A stretch of 64,000 bases of DNA, from NCBI RefSeq assembly GCF_008370325.1, contig NZ_VNIP01000004.1:62001-126000 (forward strand), written 5' to 3'. The notes beneath the pieces are model-generated. The model was not told where the DNA came from and did no database searches. It was given only the letters and a program-made list of their open reading frames with translations. The stretch's first letter is position 1, and each line of letters begins with the position of its first letter. Below, in pieces: positions 44,761 through 54,278 of this stretch. A program made the position numbers and the translations under genes. This stretch comes from Martinezella tropici (GTDB lineage: Bacteria; Pseudomonadota; Alphaproteobacteria; Rhizobiales; Rhizobiaceae).

Positions 44761-45467
44761 CCTCTTCGATAAGCAAAGAGCCCTATATCGCGCTCAGCGG
44801 CGTCAGAAAGGGCTACGGGATAGGGACGGAGGCCGTCCCGATCTTTACCGATCTGAATCTTGAGATAGCGCGGGGCGAATTCGTCGCCATCATGGGGCCT
44901 TCGGGGTCTGGAAAATCGACCCTGCTCAACATGCTGTCGGGCATAGACAGGCCGGATCAGGGGCGCCTGCGCATCGGGGTCAGCAATCTCGATCAGATGG
45001 GCGAATCGGCCCGCTCCTGCTGGCGCGCCCACAATATGGGGATCGTCTTCCAGTTCTATAACCTCCTGCCGATGCTGAACGCCGCCGAGAACATCGAGCT
45101 CCCGCTTCTGCTGAAGCCGCTTTCGTCGAGGGAACGTAGGGTCCGCGTCGACAAGGTGCTGGATCTCGTCGGGCTTGCCGGATGCCAGAAACAATATCCA
45201 AAGCTGATGTCGGGTGGTCAGCAGCAGCGCGTCGGCATCGCGCGCGCCATCGTCGCGGATCCGGCTTTGTTGCTCTGCGATGAGCCCACGGGCGATCTCG
45301 ATCGCAGATCGGCCGATGAGGTGCTGGAAATGCTGCGCTTTCTGAACCGTGAGCTGGGCAAGACCATCATCATGGTCACCCATGATCCACAAGCCGCAAG
45401 CTATGCCAGCCGAACGCTGCATCTCGACAAGGGTGAGTTCGTCGAGGAGGGGAGGGTTGACGCATGA
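44757..45467 (+). CDS. MacB/LolD-type ABC transporter ATP-binding protein
   Basis: A 236-residue ATPase. Walker A is GPSGSGKST, the Q-loop is [16 protein letters not shown], the signature is MSGGQQQR, Walker B is [12 protein letters not shown] (the GD that marks the LolD/MacB/FtsE group), and the switch is MVTHDP. It overlaps its neighbours by 4 bases on both sides. It powers the two FtsX-type membrane subunits. Confidence 0.92.
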   Translation: MTSSISKEPYIALSGVRKGYGIGTEAVPIFTDLNLEIARGEFVAIMGPSGSGKSTLLNMLSGIDRPDQGRLRIGVSNLDQMGESARSCWRAHNMGIVFQFYNLLPMLNAAENIELPLLLKPLSSRERRVRVDKVLDLVGLAGCQKQYPKLMSGGQQQRVGIARAIVADPALLLCDEPTGDLDRRSADEVLEMLRFLNRELGKTIIMVTHDPQAASYASRTLHLDKGEFVEEGRVDA

Positions 45468-46606
45468 CCTTCCTCGATCTCGTGCGAAAGAGCGCCTGGC
45501 GAAAGCCGCTGCGCACAATATTGTTGATGGTCAGCGTAGCCACGGCCTTTCTCATTTACGGACTGACGACGAGCTTCGTCGATGGCAGTCAAGGCTCGTC
45601 GGCGGCCAGCGACGATATTCTCGGCGTCATGAGCGCGGCGGGCCGCACCCAGCCACTGCCGATCTCCTACCTGAACCGGATTGGCGCCGAACCAGGTGTG
45701 GCCGCGGTCGGCTACATGTCGCGCCTGCGGGGATTTGCGACGGTGGAGAAGAACATCATTTCACTGAGTGCCGCCGAGCCTCAGCGTCTTTTGAGTTCGA
45801 ACGGCAAGGAGCTCGGACTGACACCGGATCTGATTGGCGCACTCGGCAAGGACCGCAGCACGGTCCTCGTCGGCCGGGCGCTTGCCGAGGCGCAAGGGTG
45901 GACGATCGGCCAGAAAATCACGATTACCAGTTTCGATATCGCGAGGCAGGATGGCAACCGCGACTGGCCCTTCGAAATCGCCGGCATCTTCGAGGGCGAA
46001 AATGCCTCCACCGACACCTATTTCGTGGTCGCGCAATATGACTATATCAATGCGCTTAGAGCCCGCAACAGGGACACGGTCGACGCCTTCATTGTTCGAC
46101 CGCAACCGGGTGTATCGGCCGGAGAGCTGGCCTCAAGGATCGACGAGCTGTTCGCCAATTCAGCGGCGCCGACGCAGACCAGGTCGGAAAGGCAGTTCCT
46201 GGAGGCCTTTCTGCGCCAATATGCCGATATTGGATTGATCGTGAACATGGTTATCGGAGCGGCTTTCGTCACGCTGCTGATGATCGTCGGCAACACCATG
46301 GTCTTTGCCGTTCGCGAGCGTACCTTCGAGATTGGTGTCCTGAAAACTCTGGGCTTTTCCGGGTTCTGGATCATGGCGCTTATCCTTGGCGAAACGCTGT
46401 TCATATTCCTGGCCGGCGGGACTATGGGACTGGTGCTTGCGCTGCTTGCAACGAAGATCACCGGCCCCGCAATTGGCCTGGTCTTTTCCAACGTCATTTT
46501 TGCAAAAGCCCTGGCAATGGTCATTCTGCTTGCGCTTGTGACCGGAGCCCTTCCGGCCCTGAACGCGCTCAGGATCCCGATCATTTCCGCATTCAGAACG
46601 AGGTAG
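45464..46606 (+). CDS. FtsX-like ABC permease, first subunit
   Basis: A 380-residue protein. One N-terminal span (LRTILLMVSVATAFLIYGLT), a periplasmic domain of about 200 residues, then three spans at the C-terminus (from NMVIGAAFVTLLMIVGNTMV to LALVTGALPAL) of the FtsX/MacB type. VRERTFEIGVLKTLGFSG is the cytosolic loop that contacts the ATPase. Overlaps the ATPase gene by 4 bases. Confidence 0.88.
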   Translation: MTFLDLVRKSAWRKPLRTILLMVSVATAFLIYGLTTSFVDGSQGSSAASDDILGVMSAAGRTQPLPISYLNRIGAEPGVAAVGYMSRLRGFATVEKNIISLSAAEPQRLLSSNGKELGLTPDLIGALGKDRSTVLVGRALAEAQGWTIGQKITITSFDIARQDGNRDWPFEIAGIFEGENASTDTYFVVAQYDYINALRARNRDTVDAFIVRPQPGVSAGELASRIDELFANSAAPTQTRSERQFLEAFLRQYADIGLIVNMVIGAAFVTLLMIVGNTMVFAVRERTFEIGVLKTLGFSGFWIMALILGETLFIFLAGGTMGLVLALLATKITGPAIGLVFSNVIFAKALAMVILLALVTGALPALNALRIPIISAFRTR

Positions 46607-46610
46607 ATCC

Positions 46611-47810
46611 ATGTCTTCCAATGCCAGGCAAGCATTCGTCATGATCAGGGCAAACCTGTTCAGCCTGCCGCGACGCAATTCCGTTTCCGCCTCCATGGTG
46701 ATCTCCGTGGCGCTGGTCGTCTGCGTTCTCACAGGTTTTCTGGCCATGGCGAGAGGCTTCGAGATCGCTTTGCAAAGTGCCGGCTCGAATTCGGTGGCGG
46801 TGATCCTGGGCGGAGGCACCAATCAGGAGGCTGGTTCAGACGTTCCGGCCTCGGTCATCCGCACGCTTGGCGCCATGACCGGTGATATCGGCATCACACG
46901 GGATGCCAACGGCATGCCGATCGTCTCGCGTGAAATCGTCATTGCCGTCGATTCCAAGCCGGGCAACGCTGGGACAGGGCAGACTTTGGCCTTGCGGGGT
47001 ATGGACGCAAGCGGCCCGTCGATCCGTGACAATATAAGCCTGTCAGCGGGACGCCTATTTGCACCCGGTACCCGCGAGATCGTCCTCGGAGACCGCCTCG
47101 CCCGGCAGTTTGGATTTTCGATCGGCAGCGTGGTGCGGCTCGGCACGGTCGACTGGACGGTGGTCGGTTTCTTCTCGGCGCGAGGCAGCGCGTTCGAATC
47201 CGAAATCTGGGCCGACCTCGATGCGGTACGGTCCGCCTTCAATCGTCAGGGACAAGTGCAGAGCCTTCGTATGCGCCTTGCCGACCCCGCCTCGCTGCCA
47301 CGGCTGCAGGATAGTCTCGATGCCATCAAGACCACGCCGCTGCGTGCCATCGTCGAAGCCGAGCTTTATGCGGCGCAATCGGCTCGCACGGCAAGCCTAA
47401 TCCGCTTGTTCGGATGGCCGCTTGCGCTGTTGATGGCCATTGGTGCGACCGCAGGAGCGCTCAATACGATGATGAATTCGGTCTCCGATCGCACCGTCGA
47501 GATCGCAACCGTCCGGGCTCTCGGTTTTAGTCGGATATCAGCGTTTCTCGGCACTTGGGTGGAGGCAATCGTGCTTGCCGCCCTTGGTATGGCGATCGGG
47601 CTGCTGGCATCGTGGCTGGCCTTCAATGGTTGGCAGGCAAGTACGGTTGGTGCTAATGGCGCGCGCATGGCGTTCCAACTCTCCGTAACCGGCGATGTCA
47701 TGGCAACGGCCGGTCTGCTCGGACTTGCAATCGGCATTCTGGGCGGTGCCTTACCGGCAACCGTTGCAAGCAGACTTCCCCTGACCGCAGCCTTGCGATC
47801 ACGTCGATAG
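46611..47810 (+). CDS. FtsX-like ABC permease, second subunit
   Basis: A 399-residue protein with the same layout as the preceding subunit: an N-terminal span (SASMVISVALVVCVLTGFLA), a periplasmic domain, and three C-terminal spans with the coupling loop SDRTVEIATVRALGFSR. It starts 4 bases after the first subunit. The heterodimer with an HlyD adaptor resembles MacAB- and DevBCA-type exporters. Cargo unknown; an outer-membrane partner is not encoded nearby. Confidence 0.88.
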   Translation: MSSNARQAFVMIRANLFSLPRRNSVSASMVISVALVVCVLTGFLAMARGFEIALQSAGSNSVAVILGGGTNQEAGSDVPASVIRTLGAMTGDIGITRDANGMPIVSREIVIAVDSKPGNAGTGQTLALRGMDASGPSIRDNISLSAGRLFAPGTREIVLGDRLARQFGFSIGSVVRLGTVDWTVVGFFSARGSAFESEIWADLDAVRSAFNRQGQVQSLRMRLADPASLPRLQDSLDAIKTTPLRAIVEAELYAAQSARTASLIRLFGWPLALLMAIGATAGALNTMMNSVSDRTVEIATVRALGFSRISAFLGTWVEAIVLAALGMAIGLLASWLAFNGWQASTVGANGARMAFQLSVTGDVMATAGLLGLAIGILGGALPATVASRLPLTAALRSRR

Positions 47811-47852
47811 GGTCTTGGCTTAAGACGACAAAGCGCATAGTTCGGCGAAATT

Positions 47853-48305
47853 TCAGGCGGCGGCTTGATCGCAACTGCTCTGCATGTCCCGTTTCGAGCA
47901 ATATTCGAGTTCCAGCTCGAGCAGCCTTGTCGCCTGGGCAAGGGCATCTTCCGCCTCCGCGAACAACAGCGACTTATCGCCCATTCTGGCCTCGCCATAC
48001 CTTTGGGCGCGCAGCAGCACGAGTTCGGCCAGATCGATGCATTCCGGCGTCGGTTGGACGAGACGCAGGCAATAGCGCAGATTGACAGCAACCTCGATGG
48101 CGAATTCGGCGGCCGAGAAATCCAATATTGCGCCTGGTGGGGTTGAACGGGCCAGAAATATCCTCCATTGCTGGGTCACAATATTCTCCCATCGGATCGA
48201 TCGCGAAGGTGCTGCCGCCTCACGCGTGCCAATTTTTTCAGAGACGTTATTAGGATCCCAACCACCGCATCTGCGTCGGCAAGGCCCCGGCGTGCCCGCA
48301 GTCAT
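47853..48305 (-). CDS. Hypothetical helical protein, 150 aa
   Basis: An open frame of 150 residues. The C-terminal 110 (from WENIVTQQWRIFLARSTPPG) are strongly helical with heptad-like spacing and could be a small helical bundle (AEDALAQATRLLELELEY). The first 35 residues are Pro/Arg-rich and unlikely to be real; a GTG inside VTQQW is a better start. No family recognised. It is convergent with the export operon. Confidence 0.4.
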   Translation of the reverse strand: MTAGTPGPCRRRCGGWDPNNVSEKIGTREAAAPSRSIRWENIVTQQWRIFLARSTPPGAILDFSAAEFAIEVAVNLRYCLRLVQPTPECIDLAELVLLRAQRYGEARMGDKSLLFAEAEDALAQATRLLELELEYCSKRDMQSSCDQAAA

Positions 48306-48590
48306 ATCGGCCGAAGAAAATTGCTTTCAATAATGCAATCGTGCAATTGGGCTTCGGTCCGTCTTCTTCTCCGACGTTGGTCTGATGCCGTGTCGGCAAA
48401 AGGTCCCGGGCGCGATTGCTGAAGTCCAAGCCGAGCTTTGCCCGTGTGATAAAACTTGACCCCTCGCGGTGTTGCGACGATCTGATATGGAGATCGGAAC
48501 TTGCCAATAGGCGATAAAGGGCGGCGCTTTCGTGCCGGGGAACGATGACCGCCCGTCGCCGGAACTACTCCAAGCCTCAGGAGGCTACAG

Positions 48591-49085
48591 GTGTCATTGC
48601 GTCGAAAGCTTATTGCCGCCTTACCATGCTTGTTGCTGACCTTCCTCAGCACCGCGCTCCCTTACACCGTCAAAATTCACGGCGGTTCCGCGATACTTGC
48701 GCAGCAGATGGCGGAGGCCAAGGGAGGAAACGGTAATGGCGGCGGCAATGGTGGAGGCAACGGCGGCGGTAACGGGAATGGCGGAGGCAATGGAAACGGC
48801 GGCGGCAACAGCGGCAATGGGGGCGGCAATGGAGGTGGTAACGGCAATGGCAAAGGAAACGACAAGGGCCAGTCGTCCAGCGCCAAGAGCGCGACGCAAA
48901 GTCAGGTCGATTCCGATCAATCTACTGACGCGGGCAACGGCTCACTTGCCGTTCGCCACAAGGATGGCATGAGCGAAAAGATACAGAGTGGACGTTATGT
49001 GATGCAGGATTCAAAGGGCCGCACGATCGTCAATCGCAGTGCGACGGTTGCGGACGAGCAGCGGCTCAAATCCTTCCTTCACTGA
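48591..49085 (+). CDS. Exported Gly/Asn-rich protein
   Basis: A 164-residue protein with a GTG start and AGGAGG upstream. Signal peptide MSLRRKLIAALPCLLLTFLS. Residues about 45-90 are a low-complexity run of GGN and GNG units, then a polar segment and a conserved-looking end (KIQSGRYVMQDSKGRTIVNR). It is convergent with the response regulator gene; the two overlap by 7 bases at 49079-49085. Its partner in composition, at 51429, flanks the same two-component system on the other side. Function unknown. Confidence 0.7.
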   Translation: MSLRRKLIAALPCLLLTFLSTALPYTVKIHGGSAILAQQMAEAKGGNGNGGGNGGGNGGGNGNGGGNGNGGGNSGNGGGNGGGNGNGKGNDKGQSSSAKSATQSQVDSDQSTDAGNGSLAVRHKDGMSEKIQSGRYVMQDSKGRTIVNRSATVADEQRLKSFLH

Positions 49086-49723
49086 CGGCGCCTTTCAAGC
49101 TCATCCCGGAATGCCATCGCCGCTTCCGTTCTATTGCTCACCTCAAGCTTGGTGAAGATCTGGGTCATGTGATGCTTGATGGTTTTTTCGTGTAGATCGA
49201 GCTTCAGGCCGATATGTTTGTTGCTCAATCCGGCGGAGGCCAATTCCAGCACCTCCCGTTCCCGATCCGTCAGCGTGCTGAAGGGATTTGTCTGGGTGCT
49301 CGATCCGTTCTCCGAAATCAGCCGAGCCGATAGCGTCGGCGCGACATAGCTATCGCCGGCGGCAATGCTGCGAATGATATCGGCAAGCATCCGGGATCCA
49401 ACGCCTTTCAGAACATAGCCCTTCGCGCCGCTCTTAAGTGCCTCCATCACGTCATCGCTTGCCTCGGAGACCGTCAGCATCACGATCTTCTGGTTCGGGA
49501 TCTGCTCGAGTATGAGAGGGATGGCGTCCAGCCCCCCGCCGGGCATGGAGATGTCGAGCAGTAAGATGTCTGGGCGACACTCCGCCGCGATGCGCAGCGC
49601 ATCCTCCTTGCTGCTTCCTTCGCCGACGACGCTAAATCCATTCATTTCAGTCAGACTTCGGATAACACCCTCCCTGAAAAGCGGGTGGTCATCGATGACT
49701 GCCAAGCTGATCGGAGCTGTCAT
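49079..49723 (-). CDS. NarL/FixJ-type response regulator
   Basis: A 214-residue regulator. The receiver domain has the acidic pair at VIDDHPLFREG, the phospho-acceptor Asp57 in DILLLDISMPGGG, and Lys in LKSGAKGYVLKGV. The LuxR-type HTH is LTDREREVLELASAGLSNKH then TIKHHMTQIFTKLEV. Its start overlaps the stop of the histidine kinase by 4 bases, so the pair is co-translated and surely cognate. Confidence 0.93.
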   Translation of the reverse strand: MTAPISLAVIDDHPLFREGVIRSLTEMNGFSVVGEGSSKEDALRIAAECRPDILLLDISMPGGGLDAIPLILEQIPNQKIVMLTVSEASDDVMEALKSGAKGYVLKGVGSRMLADIIRSIAAGDSYVAPTLSARLISENGSSTQTNPFSTLTDREREVLELASAGLSNKHIGLKLDLHEKTIKHHMTQIFTKLEVSNRTEAAMAFRDELERRRQ

Positions 49724-51162
49724 GCCTGTTCCATTTCCTCGATGTTCAAAGACATTCGAACGGTTGTTCCACGGTTCGATGATGAAAGCTGAAACGTGCC
49801 GCCAAGGCTCTCGACCCGGTCCCTGAGGCCGGCCAGCCCCAGTTTTTGCGGCCCGACATCTTTCGGATCAAATCCCGGCCCTTCATCGGCGACCTCGATC
49901 ACGATCTGGCCGTCTTCCAAGGATTGCACGACCTTTTGTCCGATGCCGCCGGCATGACGATAGCCGTTGTTCAAGGCTTCCTGCACAAAGCGAAAGACAC
50001 AGATCTTCGCGGAGGTGGAAAGGTCCGCCGGTATCGCGCCCACGAAGAGCGCGACGGTGACGCCGGTGCGCCGCTCATGCGCGCGGATTGCCCGCTTCAA
50101 GAGCTCGGTCAGATTATCCGTCTCGATGTGGGGTAGCATCAATCCGCCGCAGATGCCTCTGATTTCGGCCATGGCATCGTCGAGACTGGCTTTGATGGTG
50201 CGCAGCGATGCCTCGCGTTCATCCGGTGCGGTGGCGGGGCTTGTCAGGGTCTGGCTGTCCAAGCGCAAGGAGGCATATGCGACCAATTGGGCAGGGCCAT
50301 CATGCAGGTCGGCGCCGATGCGGCGCAAATAGCTCTCGTTGAGCGCAGCCGAGCGCTGCGTCGCGCGCTGAACGCGTGCACGCAATGCCTCGTTCTGTCG
50401 AAGAAGCGTCGACAGCTCCCCGATACGGCCATTGAGCGCCTTGCGCTGATTGTCAATGGTGCGGCTGCCGCGCAGGACGATGATCGACAGAAGCGCGAAG
50501 AATGTCAGTGTAAACAAGGCGACCACAAGCCAGCTTAACAGCCGGGCTTGTATCAGGCTCCCTTCGAAGTCGTTGGCCACCTCGTAAAACTCGGAAACGG
50601 CAACGACCTTGCCCGACCAGGGCTGCAGCACCGGATTGTAGATTTCCAGCAGCGGTTTGCCGCTATTGCGCTCGGCAACGCTCTCCATATCGTCGATCCG
50701 ATTGAATTTGGCGACCATTTGGCCGGAAAAAGCGGTTCTGAGACTGTCAGAGAGCGGAAACTGCTTGCCGGAAAGATTTTTGTTATTGGAGTAAAGGATC
50801 GTCCCGTCGCTACGCCACAATCGGAACGAAAACAGCCGCGTCCCAAGCGCGCCCTGGCCGAGTGTCTCGTCAAGAGCCCGTGCTACCGTGTCGTCGAGGG
50901 CCTGGGTGGTTTGCATATCGGGTAGAAGCGGGGCGATGACGCTATCGACGTAAAGGGCAGTCGTTGCCGCGGAATTGCGTGTCACCGCATTTTCGATCAG
51001 GCCGGCAACGAAGGAGCCGACGACGAGCATGGCACAGATCGCGACGAAGCCGCCGGCGAGCAGGAACTGTCTGGCCAAGGATTGAGAATTCCAGCGTTCG
51101 ATCAGACCTGCCAGAGATAGCTTGTGTTTACGATTTGCTCGCAGAACCGGCATAGTCAGCAC
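49720..51162 (-). CDS. Sensor histidine kinase (NarX/HisKA_3 type)
   Basis: A 480-residue membrane kinase. The first span is at about 30-55 (QFLLAGGFVAICAMLVVGSF), a periplasmic sensor of about 150 residues follows, and the second span is near 215-240 (LLSWLVVALFTLTFFALLSI). Then comes the phospho-acceptor helix with IGADLHDGPAQLVAY (HisKA_3 H-box), and a HATPase domain with EALNNGYRHAGG, VADEGPGFDPKDVG and LGLAGLRDRVESLGG. The start is GTG at 51162 (GGGAG upstream) or ATG 51153. The periplasmic ligand is unknown. Confidence 0.92.
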   Translation of the reverse strand: MLTMPVLRANRKHKLSLAGLIERWNSQSLARQFLLAGGFVAICAMLVVGSFVAGLIENAVTRNSAATTALYVDSVIAPLLPDMQTTQALDDTVARALDETLGQGALGTRLFSFRLWRSDGTILYSNNKNLSGKQFPLSDSLRTAFSGQMVAKFNRIDDMESVAERNSGKPLLEIYNPVLQPWSGKVVAVSEFYEVANDFEGSLIQARLLSWLVVALFTLTFFALLSIIVLRGSRTIDNQRKALNGRIGELSTLLRQNEALRARVQRATQRSAALNESYLRRIGADLHDGPAQLVAYASLRLDSQTLTSPATAPDEREASLRTIKASLDDAMAEIRGICGGLMLPHIETDNLTELLKRAIRAHERRTGVTVALFVGAIPADLSTSAKICVFRFVQEALNNGYRHAGGIGQKVVQSLEDGQIVIEVADEGPGFDPKDVGPQKLGLAGLRDRVESLGGTFQLSSSNRGTTVRMSLNIEEMEQA

Positions 51163-51428
51163 TGATCTCCCAACCCCTTATAGCTATCCCAGCTGGATCG
51201 CGTGTCAACTATTGCCCTTAGGCATCGGTCGTCTCGTCACCTGGGATGGTATTTCTCCCGGCCCATGCAATCTAAGGGACCATCGGGCGGGATCAATCAG
51301 ACCATGGTCCAAATACCCAAGGCATAGGTCCGAGCGCTGTAGAAACACGTGATTTCGGCAATATGATAATGCGCATTGATTTGCTGACCGCTGCCCTAGG
51401 CGACGGATTTTTTGTGAAGGAAATGTGC

Positions 51429-52094
51429 ATGAAAATCGGCTCTATCATCGGCACCGCGAGCCTTAGCCTGGTATTGGCCGTCGCTCCCATGGCAGGAACC
51501 GCCGCCGGCTTCATAGAGACGGCATTCGCAAAGGGCGGAAATGGCGGCGGAAATGGAAATGGTGGCGGTAACGGCAATGGCGGTAGCCACGGCCAGGGAA
51601 AATCCGACCACGCAAAGTCCGGCGACGACGATGCCAGCGGCACGTCCGCGAATACGGCCACGGCGCCGGGCGCTTCATCGTCCTTGTTGGGGCATCACCC
51701 CGACAAGCACTCCAAATCCCATAGCGCAAGCGCGAAGACGCATGTTTCGAAGCCCGGCCAGGGCAGCCTGAGTTCACTCAAGAGAGATTACCACGCCTAC
51801 TTGAATTCGAAGGATCCCAAGATGGCGGCGCTCTCAGCCTATGTGAAAGCATATGCAGAGTTCGAAATGCAATACGGAACGACAGCCGTGCCGACGGATC
51901 CTGCCCTCAGCGACAGCGCTTTGCGTTCGGCACTGGCGCAGCTGTCGAACAAACCAGTGACGGACCAGACCTTTGCCGAGGCAAAGAGCATTCTTGGAGC
52001 CGGAACGAATACGGGAAAAATCGCAGAAGTTCGCGACGCACTGGAAAGGCAATCCACGGCCCCGTCTCAGAGCGATACCGGGATTGACGACTGA
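51429..52094 (+). CDS. Exported Gly/Asn-rich protein, second
   Basis: A 221-residue protein. The ATG at 51429 follows AAGGAA and opens a signal peptide (MKIGSIIGTASLSLVLAVAP, cut near AGTAAG). A short GGNGGGNGNGGGNGNGG run (about 35-52) leads to a Ser/His-rich spacer (HHPDKHSKSHSASAKTH) and a C-terminal helical domain of about 90 residues (LSSLKRDYHAYLNSKDPKMA). It is divergent from the histidine kinase. It shares the low-complexity linker with the protein at 48591 but not the end domain. Confidence 0.7.
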   Translation: MKIGSIIGTASLSLVLAVAPMAGTAAGFIETAFAKGGNGGGNGNGGGNGNGGSHGQGKSDHAKSGDDDASGTSANTATAPGASSSLLGHHPDKHSKSHSASAKTHVSKPGQGSLSSLKRDYHAYLNSKDPKMAALSAYVKAYAEFEMQYGTTAVPTDPALSDSALRSALAQLSNKPVTDQTFAEAKSILGAGTNTGKIAEVRDALERQSTAPSQSDTGIDD

Positions 52095-52323
52095 AGCGCC
52101 GCAATAACGGTTTTACGGCATGAGCATATCGATTGCCGCGCGTCTGTATCGACGGTTCCTGAGGTCAATCTTCTGAGGGTTCCGCTCAGCTGACGCCATT
52201 TCATAGCCGGTCCGCCCACCGGCTCTATCGCCGGGTCGAGCTTCCCGCCCGGACGCTGCTCGATCCGGCGATAGGCAATTACATCGTCTCCACTAGATTC
52301 AATGGCCAGGTGCAAAGCCCTGG

Positions 52324-52352
52324 GGAGAGTGGGGAGCGTGTCCCCACTCTCC
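52324..52352 (-). terminator. Terminator hairpin after the DUF1236 gene
   Basis: A perfect 12-bp stem GGAGAGTGGGGA / TCCCCACTCTCC with a 5-base loop, 8 bases beyond the stop of the minus-strand gene at 52360. No clear T-run. Confidence 0.6.
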
Positions 52353-52359
52353 ACCTTGG

Positions 52360-52758
52360 TCACTCAAGAATCCGGATGACCTTGCGCGATGACGGTTCAA
52401 CGATCACACGTTCGTGGTTGACCACGGCATAAGCATATCGCGGGTTTTCCGGAACGGTTCTTATGACGACCCTTTCCGGCAACGGTTGGCCGACGACCAC
52501 TCGTTCGCGGACCACAATTCCATCATCGGGCAGAGGCTGTTCGCGGACATAGGTAACCACCTTCTGCGGCGGAGGATCGATGGCGGTGCCGACGATGGCG
52601 CCTGCCACGCCGCCTATGGCAGCTCCGACAGGTCCGCCGACCACGGCTCCGGTTGCGGCGCCACCTGCCGCGCCGGTGACGGTCGACGACTGGGCGAAGG
52701 CACATCCGGCGGCCAGGCCAAGCGAGAGTGCCGCAATACTAAGTACTTTCGTTTTCAT
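52360..52758 (-). CDS. DUF1236 protein with glycine zipper
   Basis: A 132-residue exported protein. Signal peptide ends at CAFAQ (a cysteine before it, AAGCAFAQ, could also be a lipid site). A glycine-zipper region (GAAGGAATGAVVGGPVGAAI) may insert in or associate with the membrane. The C-terminus carries the DUF1236 motif (VPENPRYAYAVVNHERVIVE). Common in Rhizobiaceae, function unknown. It is followed by a strong hairpin. Confidence 0.75.
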   Translation of the reverse strand: MKTKVLSIAALSLGLAAGCAFAQSSTVTGAAGGAATGAVVGGPVGAAIGGVAGAIVGTAIDPPPQKVVTYVREQPLPDDGIVVRERVVVGQPLPERVVIRTVPENPRYAYAVVNHERVIVEPSSRKVIRILE

Positions 52759-52932
52759 CAGAATCTCCTTTCACCTTCTATTCGTCCGTCATTGACGGAG
52801 CTGTTGGTAAAACAGGACCCGATTGCAATCAGTTCCTTTTCTTAGGCTTCAGTCGATTGGATTGGGACGTGGGTCGCAAAGGGCATTCGGACCAAAGCCT
52901 TACCAGAGCTGACTCATGGCCCAGCCGCCATG

Positions 52933-54177
52933 TCAAAGCCTGGTTGCCGAGTGCCATGCGACGATGGCAAAGAGTGATGACGTAAGAAGCAGCGCTGCGG
53001 CAAAGGCAAAGGTGACCCACCAGCCTGTGGCATCGAAGAGAGCGCCGCCGGCCGACGCGCCGATGGTGATGGCAAGCTGGATGGTCGCGACCTGCAGGCC
53101 GCCGCCGGCTTCCGCGTCATCCGCCATATATCTGCTCAGCCAGGTGCCCCATCCGACCGGAGCCGCGGTACCGAAGAAACCCCAGCCCATCAGAAGCGCC
53201 GCGGTAATGGAGGGCGATGTCCCGAACAGGACGAGCCCCATTGCAATGAACGCCATGACAAAGGGGATCGCGGCGAGGATGCTGAACAGCCGTATGCGCA
53301 GCAAATGGCTGACAGCATATGTTCCGGCCACACCTGCAAGGCCCATGAGCAGGAGAAGGAGCGACAGAGTGGAGATGGAAACATTGGTGACGGTCTCCAT
53401 AAACGGTCGCAGATAGGTGAATAGGGCGAACTGGCCCATGAAGAGCATCATGACCGAGGTCATGCCAAGAGCGACCTGTGGCCGGACAAGCAGCCGAAAC
53501 ACATTCGGCGGCAGCGCCTTATCCCGCGAGGGCAGGGGCGGCAGGCTGATCCATTGCCAGACCAGAGCAAGCAATGCCAGCGGCACGACCGCGAAGAAGG
53601 TTCCGCGCCAGCCTATATAGTTGCCCAGCAGGCTGCCCAGCGGAGCTGAAATCGTGGCTGCAACGGCATTTCCCGCGTTGAGCATAGCCAGGCCCCTCGG
53701 CACCGATTCCTCGGGCACGAGACGCATGACAATGGCTGTCGACATCGACCAGAAGCCCCCGATTGCCACCCCAAGCAGGGCGCGACCAACCATAAGGACG
53801 GCATAATTGGGCGCCAGCGTTACAATGACACCGGACACGATGAGAACGGCGGAGAAGCATATGACCACGATCCGGCGGTCCATACCGCGGGTGATATTTG
53901 AAATGAAAAGGCTCGTCAGCACCGCAAAGACGCCCGAGATCGAGATGGCCTGTCCCGTCCGGCCCTCGGTTACGCCGAGATCGCCGGCGATCGGCGAAAG
54001 CAGGCTGACCGGCAGGAATTCGGAGGCGATGAGAACGGCGACGCAAAGCGCCATCGACAGCACGGCGCCCCATGCGGCGGGACGCTTTTCCGGGGTTGCT
54101 GTCGATACGGATCGTGAGTTGTCATGCGGGTCGGCGATGCCGCCGTCCAATGGTCGTGCTAGGGATTGCTGTGTCAT
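52933..54177 (-). CDS. Major facilitator superfamily transporter (DHA1-like)
   Basis: A 414-residue inner-membrane transporter with twelve hydrophobic spans. The family motif G-x-x-x-D-R appears degenerate (NITRGMDRRIVVI), and GRALLGVAIGGFWSMSTAIV marks spans 4-5. The start at 54177 (MTQQSLAR) leaves a 35-residue polar N-terminus. It is divergent from a LysR gene 101 bases away. An efflux role for small molecules is likely; substrate unknown. Confidence 0.87.
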   Translation of the reverse strand: MTQQSLARPLDGGIADPHDNSRSVSTATPEKRPAAWGAVLSMALCVAVLIASEFLPVSLLSPIAGDLGVTEGRTGQAISISGVFAVLTSLFISNITRGMDRRIVVICFSAVLIVSGVIVTLAPNYAVLMVGRALLGVAIGGFWSMSTAIVMRLVPEESVPRGLAMLNAGNAVAATISAPLGSLLGNYIGWRGTFFAVVPLALLALVWQWISLPPLPSRDKALPPNVFRLLVRPQVALGMTSVMMLFMGQFALFTYLRPFMETVTNVSISTLSLLLLLMGLAGVAGTYAVSHLLRIRLFSILAAIPFVMAFIAMGLVLFGTSPSITAALLMGWGFFGTAAPVGWGTWLSRYMADDAEAGGGLQVATIQLAITIGASAGGALFDATGWWVTFAFAAALLLTSSLFAIVAWHSATRL

Positions 54178-54278
54178 GACCGCAAGATAGACACTGCGCA
54201 TTCCCATGATTAGCCATTGCAATTCGCTTGGACTTATCGATCTTTGACATCAATCGATTGTCGAGTCGGAGATGAGAG

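Noticed and set aside
48700..48850. Possible tandem DNA repeat of GGCAAT/GGCGGC units
   Set aside because: It encodes the Gly/Asn-rich linker of an exported protein in a frame with a good ribosome site, so it is a coding low-complexity run rather than a separate repeat element.
52067..52363. 98-residue minus-strand frame between the Gly-rich protein and the DUF1236 gene
   Set aside because: It starts inside the terminator hairpin, has no ribosome site and overlaps the end of the Gly/Asn-rich gene; no family resemblance.
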